DNA of 64,000 nt, taken from assembly GCA_020747015.1 (NCBI GenBank), contig JAGTJM010000050.1:179743-243742 (forward strand), written 5' to 3'. Below, piece after piece: positions 13,101 to 24,215 of the stretch (positions within the stretch are counted from its first letter, which is position 1; every line of letters starts with the position of its first letter). The notes below the pieces were generated by a model, which worked only from the letters and a program-made list of their open reading frames with translations, did not search any database and was not told the origin of the DNA. The DNA is from Pyrenochaeta sp. MPI-SDFR-AT-0127. Its lineage: Eukaryota; Ascomycota; Dothideomycetes; Pleosporales; Cucurbitariaceae. A program made the position numbers and the translations under genes.

Positions 13101-13481
13101 GGCTTTGTGCTCGGAGATGGGGACATAATCGTAGTCGGGCGGGAGGGCGACCTGATGGCGGACCTGATGCGAGAGCACCACCGCCTGACCATCTTGCTGG
13201 GGCTGTGCCTGCAGTCCTGCGGCGGCCGCGACTTCGCGCGACTGCTCTGTCTCGAAGTCGTCCGTCACAATGAGCTCGGGCTCGAGATCGCGCTTCTGCC
13301 GCTTGAGAAGCTGCTCTGGGGCGTTTTCATGGGCGGTTTTCTCCGACTCTATAGGCGCGTCCGGCATGGGCGCATCCGGGACTGGAGATTTCACGTCGCC
13401 ATTCGCCTGGCGCTTCTTGCTCTTTTTGGGCTCGGCGTCCTTTGCAGGGCCGTCCTCGAAGACATCAAACATGTCGTCCAT
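10110..13481 (-). CDS. MTR4: exosome-associated ATP-dependent RNA helicase MTR4/DOB1
   Basis: Five exons, 13481-12795, 12743-11591, 11541-10952, 10905-10343 and 10290-10110, give 1057 residues, close to yeast Mtr4 (1073). The introns are 46-52 nt. The order is: acidic and charged N-terminus (1-95); DExH helicase core with motif I AHTSAGKT near 167, the DEVH box shortly after the first splice, SATIPN and the QMSGRAGRRG motif VI; arch/KOW insertion containing FGWGAVV; and the C-terminal helical-bundle domain ending in YEGSLIRLFRRLEELLRQ. Mtr4 unwinds RNA for the nuclear exosome, alone and in TRAMP, for rRNA, snoRNA and ncRNA processing. It is divergent from COX8, whose start is 306 bp away. Confidence 0.97.
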
Positions 13482-13787
13482 GGCGGGTAGAGTGCGGTAC
13501 TTATCACCTTATCCTAGCATTTGTTCAGCCAGTGCGTGGCGTGGTGTGGCCTCCTTAGCGATTTGTGCGCTGGGAAAGATGCGCTTCAGTTCATTGGAAG
13601 TCGCAAAACTACGAAAAAGTCAAGAGCGACCGAGCTTGGGCCGCCGCCAAGACTTTGTGCTTGCCAGGCGAAGCTGCTCTCAACATCGAACCACCTACTG
13701 CCAGACTCTCCACAACCTCTCCACGCCACTCCACCGCCAACGTACGCTCGCTACCACACCAATTGATCCTTCTGCTGACGTCTGAAG
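13482..13787. promoter_or_regulatory. shared divergent promoter of MTR4 and COX8
   Basis: The 306 bp between the two start codons must hold both promoters. A CCAAT pentamer lies at 13759-13763 but is only about 25 bp from the COX8 start, so it may be in the leader rather than a HAP-complex site. No clear TATA box was seen. Confidence 0.5.
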
Positions 13788-14133
13788 ATGCTCGCCCGTG
13801 CTACCTTCCGCGCCGCCTCGGCCCCCTCGCTCGTCGCCCGTCGCGGCTTCCAGTCAACCCGCGCCCGGCTTGCCAGCCCTTACCACTACCCCGAGGGCCC
13901 TCGCAGCAACTTGCCTTTTGACCCACTGAAGAAGGGCTTCGCCTTCAAGTACTGGGGCTTCATGGGTAAGTTTACAGTGCCCTCAATGGTGGACAAGTGC
14001 TAACACCAACAGCTACCGGATTCTCTCTTCCCTTCCTTCTTGCTGGTGAGAACCCAGGTGCATGCCTTCCTTCTCAGTTTTGCTCTCTAACACTAGTGCT
14101 ATCGCAGTTTGGCAGACGAAGAAGAATAAATGA
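13788..14133 (+). CDS. COX8: cytochrome c oxidase subunit VIII (COX7C family)
   Basis: Exons 13788-13965, 14013-14045 and 14108-14133 join to 78 residues. The N-terminus is an Arg/Ala-rich mitochondrial presequence (MLARATFRAASAPSLVARRG). The conserved subunit follows, with YHYPEGPRSNLPFDP, a KYWGFM turn, a single membrane span (ATGFSLPFLLAVWQ) and a short lysine tail. The middle exon is only 33 nt and encodes half of the span. This is a nuclear-encoded structural subunit of respiratory complex IV in the mitochondrial inner membrane. It lies head-to-head with MTR4 and 474 bp upstream of ELP1 on the same strand. Confidence 0.95.
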
Positions 14134-14607
14134 GCCACGGCGTGGGCATGGGTTTCGGGTAGTACAAGGAGCGAAAGATGGAAATTGTAGAATAAGTGGA
14201 GGTCCTGCAATAACTGTACTAGACATCGCTACATCAATTTCATTGTCCGTGTTCACTCTCCCCGTCCGTTCTGACAGGCTTGTAACATTAGAAACATAAG
14301 ACGGCCACTCCATTGTCACCTAGAGCATACTCACGCCTTGTGCATTGACTTGGAAGCACAGACAGCTTCGACCTTATTCAAATTTGCTCATTGACGCTTG
14401 GAAAGTGGTTCGAGTATCAAGACAGACAAGTGTATCTGAGACATGAAGACATGCACCTCTCAGCATCGATAGTGACGCATGCATCCTCGGCAAAAGTTCG
14501 GCGGATATAGCTGCACCAAAATTTCACGCCTACCAAATACTGGCCGATTACGCCAGATATCTCCACACTCACACACACATACACACAAAATCCATGACGA
14601 TCTGGCG
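14134..14607. other. COX8 3' flank and ELP1 promoter
   Basis: No gene was seen. The short CACACACA-type stretch at about 14566-14586, just before the ELP1 start, is simple sequence. Confidence 0.4.
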
Positions 14608-17600
14608 ATGCGAAACCTCAAGATCGTGGGCAGGTCGCTCCAACGATTTTCTGCCGAGGTCCCACTGCCTCTCGCCGCCACAGCCTGGGACGCCGCCTCG
14701 AATGAACTAATATGCGCATTTGGACCTTCAGAGTCACGTGCTGTCATCGAACTTAAGAGACTCAACTACACCCGCAACGGTGGAGAAGAGCGGCTCCAGA
14801 GCATTGCTTCGTGGGATGCGCCATGCCCAATACCTTCGCTTAATCATGACTCGATACTGAGCTTGCGCCACTTCTCAGATACAGGAACCTCATGTCTGGT
14901 TCTAGCCGGCGGTGATATCATCTTGGTTAGGGAAAAGCCGTTATCGACAGAGGATCTGGTCGAAATTGTAGGATCGGTAGATTCCGGGATCTCGGCTGCC
15001 GCTTGGTCCCCGGACGAGGAGCTTCTTGCTATTACAACGCAAGCGGATACGCTTTTGTTGATGAGTCGCGATATCGAAAATGTCGCGAGTGTTACATTCA
15101 CCGCGGAAGACATCAACGTGTCAAGCCATGTTTCCGTAGGCTGGGGAAGAAAGGAAACGCAATTCAAAGGCAAGCGAGCGAGAGCGCTTCAAGATCCTAC
15201 TGTGCCTGAGACAATCGATGAGGGAGTGCTCAGCGCCGCGGACAATCGTGCTGTCACCATCAGTTGGAGAGGTGACGGAGCATATCTTGCGGTCAACAAA
15301 ATCGAGGATGGGTGCCGTCGCATGCTCCGGGTGTATTCGAGAGAGGGTCGACTGGATAGTGTCAGCGAGCCTGTCGATGGTCTCGAAGGAGCCCTCAGCT
15401 GGCGACCGTCGGGCAACCTGTTAGCTGGTGTTCGTCGCTCCAGCGATAAGATTGAAGTCATCTTCTTTGAGCGAAATGGCCTTCGACATGGCCAATTCGA
15501 TCTTCGACTCAAGTCTGATGCACTCGCCGCGTTGACAGTACCTTTGATCCTTGCGTGGAATAGTGATTCCAGTGTCCTGGCTGTATCATATCCCGACAAG
15601 GTGCAGCTATGGACTATGAGCAATTATCACTACTATCTCAAACAGGAGTTGTCTTTCCCAGTTCCTTCTCCTCAAACGGTCACATGCAGCTGGCATTTCG
15701 AGCGGCCGCTGGCGGTGGCGCTGTCGACCCCAGGTAAGCGCACTTCCATTGCGGCATAGTGACTCAGCTCAATTACCATAATTCAGATGCGCTTCAAGTA
15801 CTCGAGTACGCTGCAATTACGGCCGCCGGTTCTACTGCGCCCCCGAACGACTTTGGACTGGTTGCATCCATTGATGGACGTGAGTAGATTCAGCAAGTCG
15901 CAATTCAGATCCTTACTGACTATTCCTAGTATCGCTAAAGCTTACACCGCTTAGAATTGCCAATGTCCCTCCCCCAATGTCGCTCCATACCCTTCTCCTT
16001 GAGCAGAAGCCTATTGATATTGCCTTGTCGATGTCAGGAACCCGCCTTGCCGTGCTTTCAGAGCACGACCTTGCATTATATGCTCTCGATATGGACAAGC
16101 GACCTATACCAAAGCCTAGCATTATATGGCGGAGCAATATGTTCAAAGATCATTACCCACGTCAACTAACATTCATTGGTGATGATCAAATCTACGTTGT
16201 CACAGACAAATGGGATGAGGATGAAAGCTATCTTTGGAGATGCGAGAGCGAAGAGCTTGTCCCTTGCGGGCCAATTATCGAGCGTGAGAGTATCTCTCTA
16301 TTGGCATCTAGTGTAGATCACTCCAAATTGTATGTGCAACAATATGATGGAGTACTTCACCAAATCAACATGGAAGGAGGCTCCATCGATATATCACATC
16401 AGACATCTTTCATACACAAATTTCCATCCCTCTCAGCTGAAATCCGGATCATGAATATGGAAATACAGGTAGGAAAATAAACGACTAGACCCTTATTGCC
16501 AACTAACAGTACCAGACATTGGCGTTCAGTTTGACTAGGGCCGGTGTGCTGTACGCCAACGAGCGAATACTTGTCCGAAATTGTACCTCTTTTATGGTCA
16601 CACCGGCTCATCTGATTTTTACAACTACTCAGCATCTTCTCAAATTCGTGCATCTTACTTCTGTGCATGGTATGTACGTTTGTCAAAGGCGGACCACATC
16701 AAATTTGTTGACGATGTATAGAACTCGAACTACCTGCAGACGAACCGCAGAAAGACGAGCGCTGCAGAAGCATTGAGAGAGGCGCAAAAATTGTTACGGT
16801 CATGCCAACAACATACTCGGTCGTTTTGCAAATGCCACGAGGCAATCTGGAGACTATATACCCACGAGCTCTCGTGCTTGCCTCTATTCGCCGAAGCATT
16901 GAAGCGGAACATTACGATGAAGCATTTCTTACCTGCAGAAACCAGCGTGTGGATATGAATATTCTGCATGATCATGATCCAGATCGATTTATGGCGAACA
17001 TTGAAAGGATTGTAAAGCAAATTAAGAGAGTAGAGCACCTCGACCTTCTCCTCTCGCAATTTCGGTGAGCAGTATTGTGCCCATCTCTGACAGTTGACTG
17101 ACTCTGATAAGAAATGAGGACGTGTCAGAGACAATGTACAAAGAGACGCTGAGGACAGGGGACTTGGCTACCAAGTCAAGGCTTTCGCAAGCGCAAGTGG
17201 AGACCAAGGTCAACCGCATTTGCGATGCATTTCTAGCCGTTCTCAAGCAATCACAGTATAATGATATACACTTGCAGAATATCATTACAGCTCACGTTAG
17301 TAAAGTTCCGCCAGCTCTAGAGACTGGACTTGCGATGATAGGTCGGCTTCAAGGTATTTATATACATCAGATACTTACTAGCTGCGCTAACAGGTCAAGC
17401 AACTCGGGATCGACTTACAGATAAAGCAGCTGAGCATATTTGCTTCCTTGCTGATGTCAACCAGCTGTATGATACATCGCTAGGACTGTACGATTTGGAT
17501 CTTACTCTACTCATCGCACAGCAATCCCAGAAAGTATGATGACCGTAGCCATTCACATTTTGGCATTGCTGATTTTCACTCAGGATCCTCGAGAGTACCT

Positions 17601-18882
17601 CCCTCATCTCCAGTCACTGCAAGATCTTCCAACACTTCGTCGCAAGTTCAAGATTGATGACCAACTTGGCCGTCGAGCAAAAGCACTCACACACCTCAAA
17701 GACCTCCAGGTCTTCGATGAGGTTCAGGACTATGTGCAGAAACATAGTCTCTATTCTGAAGCATTGAACCTGTATGAATACGATGCTCTACATCTACAGG
17801 AGATCATGCGCCTCTACGCAGCCTTTCTAAGCATGAATAATAGACACAAAGAAGCTGCGTTGGCGTATGAGTACCTGGGTGATCATGTCTCAGCCTGGCC
17901 GTGTTACCGGTCGGCGAATCTGTGGCGTGAGGCACTTTCTTCTGCCATGTTAGCAGCCGTATCCGCCGAAGAGCTTAGGTCCATTGCCGCATCTCTCGCA
18001 GAAGGCCTTGTCGAATCAAAAGACTATCTTTCTGCATCAATCATCACCTTAGACTATCTGACCAATGTCTCTACTACCGCACAGCTTCTCTGCAAAGGAT
18101 GCTACTTCGCCGAAGCACTGCGTATCGTCACTCTCCATCGCCAACCAGAGCTCATTGTCGATGTTATTGATCCTGGTCTTGTCGAACGAAGTGCAGACAT
18201 GACTGAGTTCCTTGCCGATATGAAAGGTCAACTCCTTGCCCAGGTTCCTCGACTTCATGAACTCCGCACAAAGAAGGCGGAAGATCCGATGGCATTCTAC
18301 GAAGGCATAGAGGATGGTGGCGCGAACATACCAGACAACATCTCTTTAGCCCCTACAGATACCACGTCAGGGGGCACGTTCATGACGCGCTATACGAATC
18401 AGACAGGTACGGTGAACACGCAAGCAACGCGCAAGACAAGCAAAAATAAGCGCAGAGAAGAGCGAAAACGCGCACGCGGCAAGAAGGGTACTGTCTATGA
18501 GGAAGAATACCTCACCAATTCCATTGGACGACTTATCGAGCGCATCAACAGCATGGAGGATGAGATTCAACGCCTTATTGAAGGGCTAGTCAAGCGCAGC
18601 ATGAGAGAGCGTGCCGGCGCCGTATCCAAAGCGGTCAATGATGTCATCATACTATGTCAAGAAGCAGCCAAGGAGATGTATCCACCACTGAATGCAGTTC
18701 CTGATGATGTTTCTGCAGCTGAGGGTGCATATGGGAGTACCGTGCCTCCTATCTCCATAAATGAGAACGGGCCGCGGCCGACGGGTGGTGATGCCACGCT
18801 TTGGGCCAGTCTGCAAGAAGTGAACAAAACTAGAGAAGCCCCAGTTGTGAAAGTCATCGAGAGATTGTGCCTTTTAGGATAG
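14608..18882 (+). CDS. ELP1: Elongator complex subunit 1 (IKI3 family)
   Basis: Eight exons, 14608-15733, 15787-15879, 15930-16468, 16516-16669, 16722-17064, 17112-17353, 17394-17533 and 17584-18882, join to 1311 residues (yeast Elp1 is 1349). The introns are 40-53 nt. The first half is beta-propeller-like, starting MRNLKIVGR, with many short hydrophobic/Trp strands. The second half is alpha-helical TPR-like, with QDYVQKHSLYSEALNLY, the AALAYEYLGDHVSAW... repeat and SASIITLDYL. Near residue 1160 is the very basic patch KTSKNKRREERKRARGKKG, which in yeast Elp1 binds tRNA. Elongator adds the cm5U modification to wobble uridines of tRNAs. I chose ATG 14608 because the conserved N-terminus begins there. 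An upstream in-frame ATG at 14479 adds 43 unlikely residues. Confidence 0.96.
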
Positions 18883-20703
18883 CGCTGTTTGATTGGAGGC
18901 CAATTCTACTAATGATGAATTAAAGAAAGTCACAAAGATTAAATGGCTTGTTTTGCTCTCGCTCCGATCAGGTCCTATGATATGGTGTTAATACCAGCAT
19001 CCAAACTGCAGAAAATGTTCAAACCCTTTATCAGCATCCTCTCAACTTCATGAGCAAGGATGTTGAGGTTTGCACAGTCCGCCCTAGAAGTCGTTATACG
19101 GAACATCAAGCCATTGTCTTGCGTTCAACTACAAAATCATGAATTGTGCTTCGCCTAGTTATCTTTCTGCTTGCCGCTGATCTTGACCTAGCAGAAAAAG
19201 CTACAAGTGATGTGGAATGAGACACGGACCATTCTGAGGTGCTCATGAATGAAAGTTCCAAAGTCCTACAAAATAGACCAGTTTTGAGCCGGTATTTGTA
19301 TTTCGTAGCGTATAGGTTGGCACAGCGTGGTTCACGAACTTTTCTATCTTCCGCCTAAATAGCAATATTGACCTATTCCAAAACTTTCTGATTGAGAAGA
19401 GAAGGTTCCAGCTTCTCTGAAATCATAGCATGAGTTCGAATAAACAATCTGGTGTGCCATGGAACAGAATACTGTTGTTTACGAGTTCACAATTATTTGC
19501 CACTCCGAGGTCTACGAGACTAACTAATACTTTATCTGAAATCGTTATCATTATTGATTACAAACTCCTTCCTTATATTCTAGGACTTCTTTAGAAGCAT
19601 CACGCTCTCACTACAAATTCTTGTCGCGTAATATTTGTACATCTTTGCTGTGAAGGTAAGCGTCGAAGGAGTGTGACAGCTAGTCACTATCAACAGCGCT
19701 GTCACGAAATGAATATGCGTAGCCATGATGATATTCAGCACAGATAGACAACAACGCCAGCGTCGATGATCAAGACTGTTTGAAGTTTTGGTGAGGAGCA
19801 TTACCAGTTTATCGTTCAGTACCAACTTTTCAAGTAGCCGCACTCGAATCTCTTTGAGCAAGATCCCCACGCTGTTTTCACGAAGCCAGTGGAACGTTAT
19901 GGCATTCTTGGCCAGGCTCTTGCAATCAGTTTTGTGCTTATTATCACACCTCAAGTATGAGGTATAGCAAGCATCCATGATCAGCCTGTAGACGAAGTAA
20001 TAGTGAGTTGCGTGACGCAACGTCCTGTAGGCTTGAATTGCTTCAAGAAATGGCCGCTCTAGCTATGGATACCTTCCTCTGAACCTCTTCATATGCATAT
20101 GTTTCGCAATCTAACTGATAGGGGCCGAAATGAAGACTAGAGATCAACTTGGACAGCTCAAGTTCATGGCACACATAGGAGCGCCTTGTCCACGCATACC
20201 CTACCAATGTGTTTACCCGTTCAAGTCTGGACACACTTTTGAAGCTTCCCGTACAACTGCCGGCATGTTTGGAGCATGTTGCATGCTAAATTAGACATGG
20301 TAAACGTTCCAAAAGTGTCCATGAGACATGCCCGGGTGCAAGGTAGCTGCGAGCGGCGACGATGCGGAGCGCATTCTGACAGCAGATCTCCTCGGTGCAA
20401 ATTCCTCTCGATACTTAAATCACGGCACCGCGCACATGCCCTCTCGAGCATACAGTGAAAAAGATATCGCTTCCGCTACGAAACCATTTGCAACACCATC
20501 AGACGACAACATTGCAGCTACCATGGCCGAAATACCTAGCAGGACGTCCGCCAGAATGCTCAAGATGTGCAGGATTGGTGCAGGAGGTGATTAGACCTCC
20601 GAATCGTGAACATGGAAAGATTGTTTTGGTTCTATACTTTCTTATATGCCAAAATGCCGCTGAAAACGCCGCAAGTGCCAACGAGATGCCAAGTGCAACC
20701 ATG
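18883..20703. other. 1.8-kb intergenic interval, possible orphan frame
   Basis: A minus-strand open frame at 19580-20020 (146 codons) has some protein-like character (helical, Leu/Lys-rich middle). No known family, splice partner or promoter supports it, so it is not called as a gene. The remainder shows nothing. Confidence 0.3.
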
Positions 20704-21918
20704 CTACCGCACGCCAGGAATGGGTCCTCGCTTTTCGTTTGCGCCCAGCTCTTCCTCATTCCACCCGCTTCCCGCGCCAACCTTCCTTCCACCTTCTTCT
20801 CGCTTGATTCTACACCATAGACTGATATCCTTGTCCCAAATAAACTGCCACATGACGTACACCCAGCTCTTGTGCTGGGGCAACTCGTCGTAAAACTCGT
20901 GTGCAATTTGATTGAGCTTGGAGAGGCGGGTCCAAGGAATGGCAGGAAAGTCGTGATGCTCGTTGTGCAGGCCAACGTTGTAAGTGAAGAAGTTGAGGGG
21001 CCCATAGTACGAGTATGTCTCGGGGAGGGGGATGTTGCTTGCAGGGTTGGAAGGGTCCTTGTTGGGCTTCTCAAAGACGTAGTGCTCGGCAATGAAATGG
21101 CCGGCGCAAGGATGTAGTGAGCCGGCGAGGAAGCTGCTCAGGATCAGATAGGCCAGAGCATTTGCTCCGGCCAGCTGCACCAGGGCATAGTCAAAGGCCA
21201 GCTGGACAACAATATTGAAGAGGTGGATCTTGGTGAGGGGCAGGTTGTAGACGAACATGGGGCGAAGGGCGTAGAAGAGGATCTGGCAGGTGCAGAAGAA
21301 GGCCTTGCCGGCGATGGAGTCTAGAAAAATGGCCTCGAAGGCTGTGGGCAGGTCCGTGTCCAGTCCATTGACGCCCAGCGACTTGTGGTGGGTGAGGTGG
21401 TAGGGCCGGAAGGAGGCGCTGTAGGGAATGCCAATGGGCAGGTTGGCGAAGACGGCGAAGATGCGGTTTGCGAGGGGCGCGCGGAAGGCGAGATTGTGCG
21501 AGATTTCGTGGATGGCGAGAAAGAGATTCTGGTTGGCGGTGGCGCCGACAATGTATGCGGTCAGGAAGAAGGGCCACGACAGGACTGCCGTGTTGCGGAC
21601 GAGGTAGGCGCAGAGCACTTGCAGGGCGACGACGCCGGCGACGACGTATTTGGTGAGGGGCTCTGGGCCGCAGAGCTTGGTGACCTGGGGAGGGTGTCAG
21701 CCAGGGCATGCAGGTGTAGAGGGCAAAGGAACAGAGCGTGCCTCTGGGTGTGCCTTGATGATGGCCATGCGCCGCGTCCGGTGCGGCTCTTCGGTGTACG
21801 TCCAGAAAAAGTCGTCGTGCTCCTTGTGCTGGTGCTTGTCCGCGGCGGTGACGGTGAAGCTTCGGCTGGTTGGGGGCTTCCGCGGCGGCACCGTGGCTGT
21901 TGAGACTGAGGCCCGCAT
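20704..21918 (-). CDS. sphingolipid delta-4 desaturase (DES1/DEGS family)
   Basis: Exons 21918-21742 and 21684-20704 join to 385 residues. The N-terminal family signature DFFWTYTEEPHRTRR leads into AIIKAHPE, and the next exon continues VTKLCGPEPLTKYVV, as in other fungal delta-4 desaturases. The three histidine boxes of the di-iron membrane desaturase are present: HEISHN, HLTHH and NEHHD. Several membrane spans are visible. The enzyme inserts the 4,5-trans double bond of dihydroceramide in the ER, feeding fungal glucosylceramide. The intron that leaves HPE-VTK contiguous begins with GC rather than GT (see findings). An upstream in-frame ATG at 21957 adds 13 residues. C-terminal length is normal. 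Confidence 0.95.
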
Positions 21919-21980
21919 GCTGACGGGCGTGGAAATGTGAGGGGGCAACGAATGCACGACGAATTGCGAGAATCAACGGC

Positions 21981-22009
21981 AGAGCAGAGCAGAGCAAAGC
22001 AGAGCAGAG
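21981..22009. repeat. short AGAGC microsatellite
   Basis: About six imperfect copies of a 5-bp unit (AGAGC, one copy AAAGC) lie some 60-90 bp upstream of the desaturase start, probably within its leader or core promoter. Confidence 0.8.
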
Positions 22010-22149
22010 TTCAATTGCACGGCAGAGGGGGGCTCAATTGCAAAAAGTCGGGACCCTGATGAGCTCCCCGCTAGGCCCAGTTCGGCCAAGCGCACCGCCA
22101 CTCTCCTAGGCTTAGCTCCAGGAACACAATCAGGAACACATCACACCAT

Positions 22150-23421
22150 CTACTCTCCAACACGTACCTTTCTCTCCTGCTTATTCTTGCCTGTGACATC
22201 TGCCCATACCTCTCGCCCAATGCCCCTCCAACTCCCCACCTCACCCTGGCCGCGTGCCCTTCTGACATAGCTCGACCTCCTCACCTCGACAAACCATACC
22301 GCACCCCAGTACAACCCCGGCAGGGATACAAGGAACCACGCGAGCCAAACAAACAAGACTGCCTTTTCGCCGTGTTGCACATCCACCCCAATCGCCTCAC
22401 TAACCCCGGGGAACATGCAGGAGGCTCCCACATTCAACACACTCGTCAGAACCGCAGCGAGCAAAGCACACACGCTGGCTAGGCCCGGCCAGAAAATGTT
22501 CAGGTAAACAAGAAGCCGCGAATGTGGGAACACAACACCAGGAATAGCCGACAGCGCCGAGAGCCCAGACCCTGTAAGTGACATGGTCAGAAACGCGAAG
22601 AGCGCTCTGCGGAAGCTGGCCACGTTACCCGACATGCGGTCAAGTGATGCTGTGAGCCTGGCGATGAAGGGACTGGACACTTTGGTGTGGCCTATGATGA
22701 CTGACGACTGCATGCCATGTGCAAAGGCGGTTATACCTGCAATCCCTCTTCAGTCAATGCCCACGAGTGCAAATCGCGGTCAAACCTTGGGTGGGACCTA
22801 CCGTCACTAACCTCACTCCAGCTCTCACAACCCTCAACGACAATGCCCTCTGTCTCCCCATCCGTGCCTTTTGACACTGAGCCCTTACAAATGGCTCGTA
22901 AGTAAAACAAATAAAAATCTGGCATTCCGATCTCATCCACTACGCCATCCATGACTGCGTGGATGAGACTGTCCAAGCCACCATTGACTGCGTCGGTCAA
23001 GTTGCTTGTGAGTGGCCCAAGTATCCCACCTAAGCCGCTCGACGGGAAAGTTGATTCCCCGGGGGCAGGCTCAAATTGTATCATGTCCCTGCCAGCCCTC
23101 GATGTGTTCAACTGAGTATTCATTAGCCGCCTTCAGGCGCATACTCTTTCCGCCCACACTTACGGCAATCAAATAGTGCTCCTCAAAGATCCTGTTTCCC
23201 GTGCCCGCCAACACCACGACCAATGTAAGCACAAAGCTCGCCACACCAACTACAAACGGGAACACTGCTGAAAACCGGTACTTCATCATAACTCGTCTTG
23301 GTGTCTTTGGTGGTGCGGGCAAGGCTTTGAATATCGACTTTCGCTGGTCTCCCAAATCTGGCTCGATCGACATCTTTTCCAGAAAAAGAGGGTTATCCAT
23401 CACACCCATTGTGCTGGCCAT
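22150..23421 (-). CDS. SUR7/PalI-like four-span plasma-membrane protein
   Basis: Exons 23421-23164, 23111-22802 and 22736-22150 give 384 residues. The introns are 52 and 65 nt. After a 50-residue cytoplasmic N-terminus comes span 1 (FPFVVGVASFVLTLVVVLAG). An outer loop follows with the family-like LNTS, a GxxDFYLFYLRAICKG segment and a Cys pair. Three further spans lie at about residues 230-345, and the tail is basic. SUR7/PalI proteins mark eisosomes (membrane compartment of Can1) or sense ambient pH, and the outer-loop pattern supports this family. A strong donor-like GTACGT just before the stop means a further 3' exon is possible. The exact subfamily is unsure. Confidence 0.8.
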
Positions 23422-24215
23422 CTGTGGCTTGCAATAACGAACAAGGACACAAGTAAAACAGGCATTCAGTGTGGTCTTGATAAGGGATGGAGTTCCACTC
23501 TCATGATTGATCGTTGGTGGCTCAGAGGGTGCTGCAGATGGTAGATGGCAGCGTAAGTAAGACGAACAAGCCAGCGTATCGAGATGACGCAGCCCATCAT
23601 CGGTTCATGAACGAGGATTCTACGTTTGCGAGTTTGGAAGGAGCATGGATATTCGCAGTTGGAATAGTGCTGGCCTGCATGACAGACTGGCGATCTTGCC
23701 GTCGATTGCGTAAATTAGTTCGTGCTGTTCTTGAGCTGACTTGCTAGACCGGAACATCAGTCTTACTGCCAAACCAAATGCGATGGTAAAGTTCAAAGTC
23801 AAGGCCGTTGCACGCTCGCACATGTGCCCAGAGCTTAGCACTGGTGCGATGGGCAATGTTCCATCCCTCCGTACGCTGGTTGCTATGATCTCACCCAAGG
23901 AGCGGTTCAACCCTTCTGTACCTTGCCTAGGTTTCATTGAAGCATGAAACTCCAAGTCTACCAATCACTTTCGTTGAACAAATTGTCATTCTTTGCTGGG
24001 ACGGGGTGTGGCCAAGGAATTGGCGCTGCCTGAAACAGAGACAGCTTCACATCATAGATTTCGGCTTCGCCCACCTTTCGGTCTCAATCCATCTTGCGAG
24101 ACTTGTTGAGGAGAGAACAGGTAATTGTACTGCTGTGCATACGATATAAAGTAAAAGCTTTGGAGCATTGCGACTGTTGATGTCTCATGAGGGTTCAAGT
24201 ATGAGAAGTGAGTTA
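23422..24215. other. intergenic DNA
   Basis: Open frames on both strands here (up to 114 codons) overlap each other and show no family. It is the promoter side of the SUR7-like gene and the 3' side of the regulator. Nothing else was seen. Confidence 0.4.

Noticed and set aside
21191..21997. 268-codon minus-strand frame over the desaturase
   Set aside because: It is an alternative frame of the desaturase gene, Arg/Pro/His-rich because of codon bias, without family motifs.
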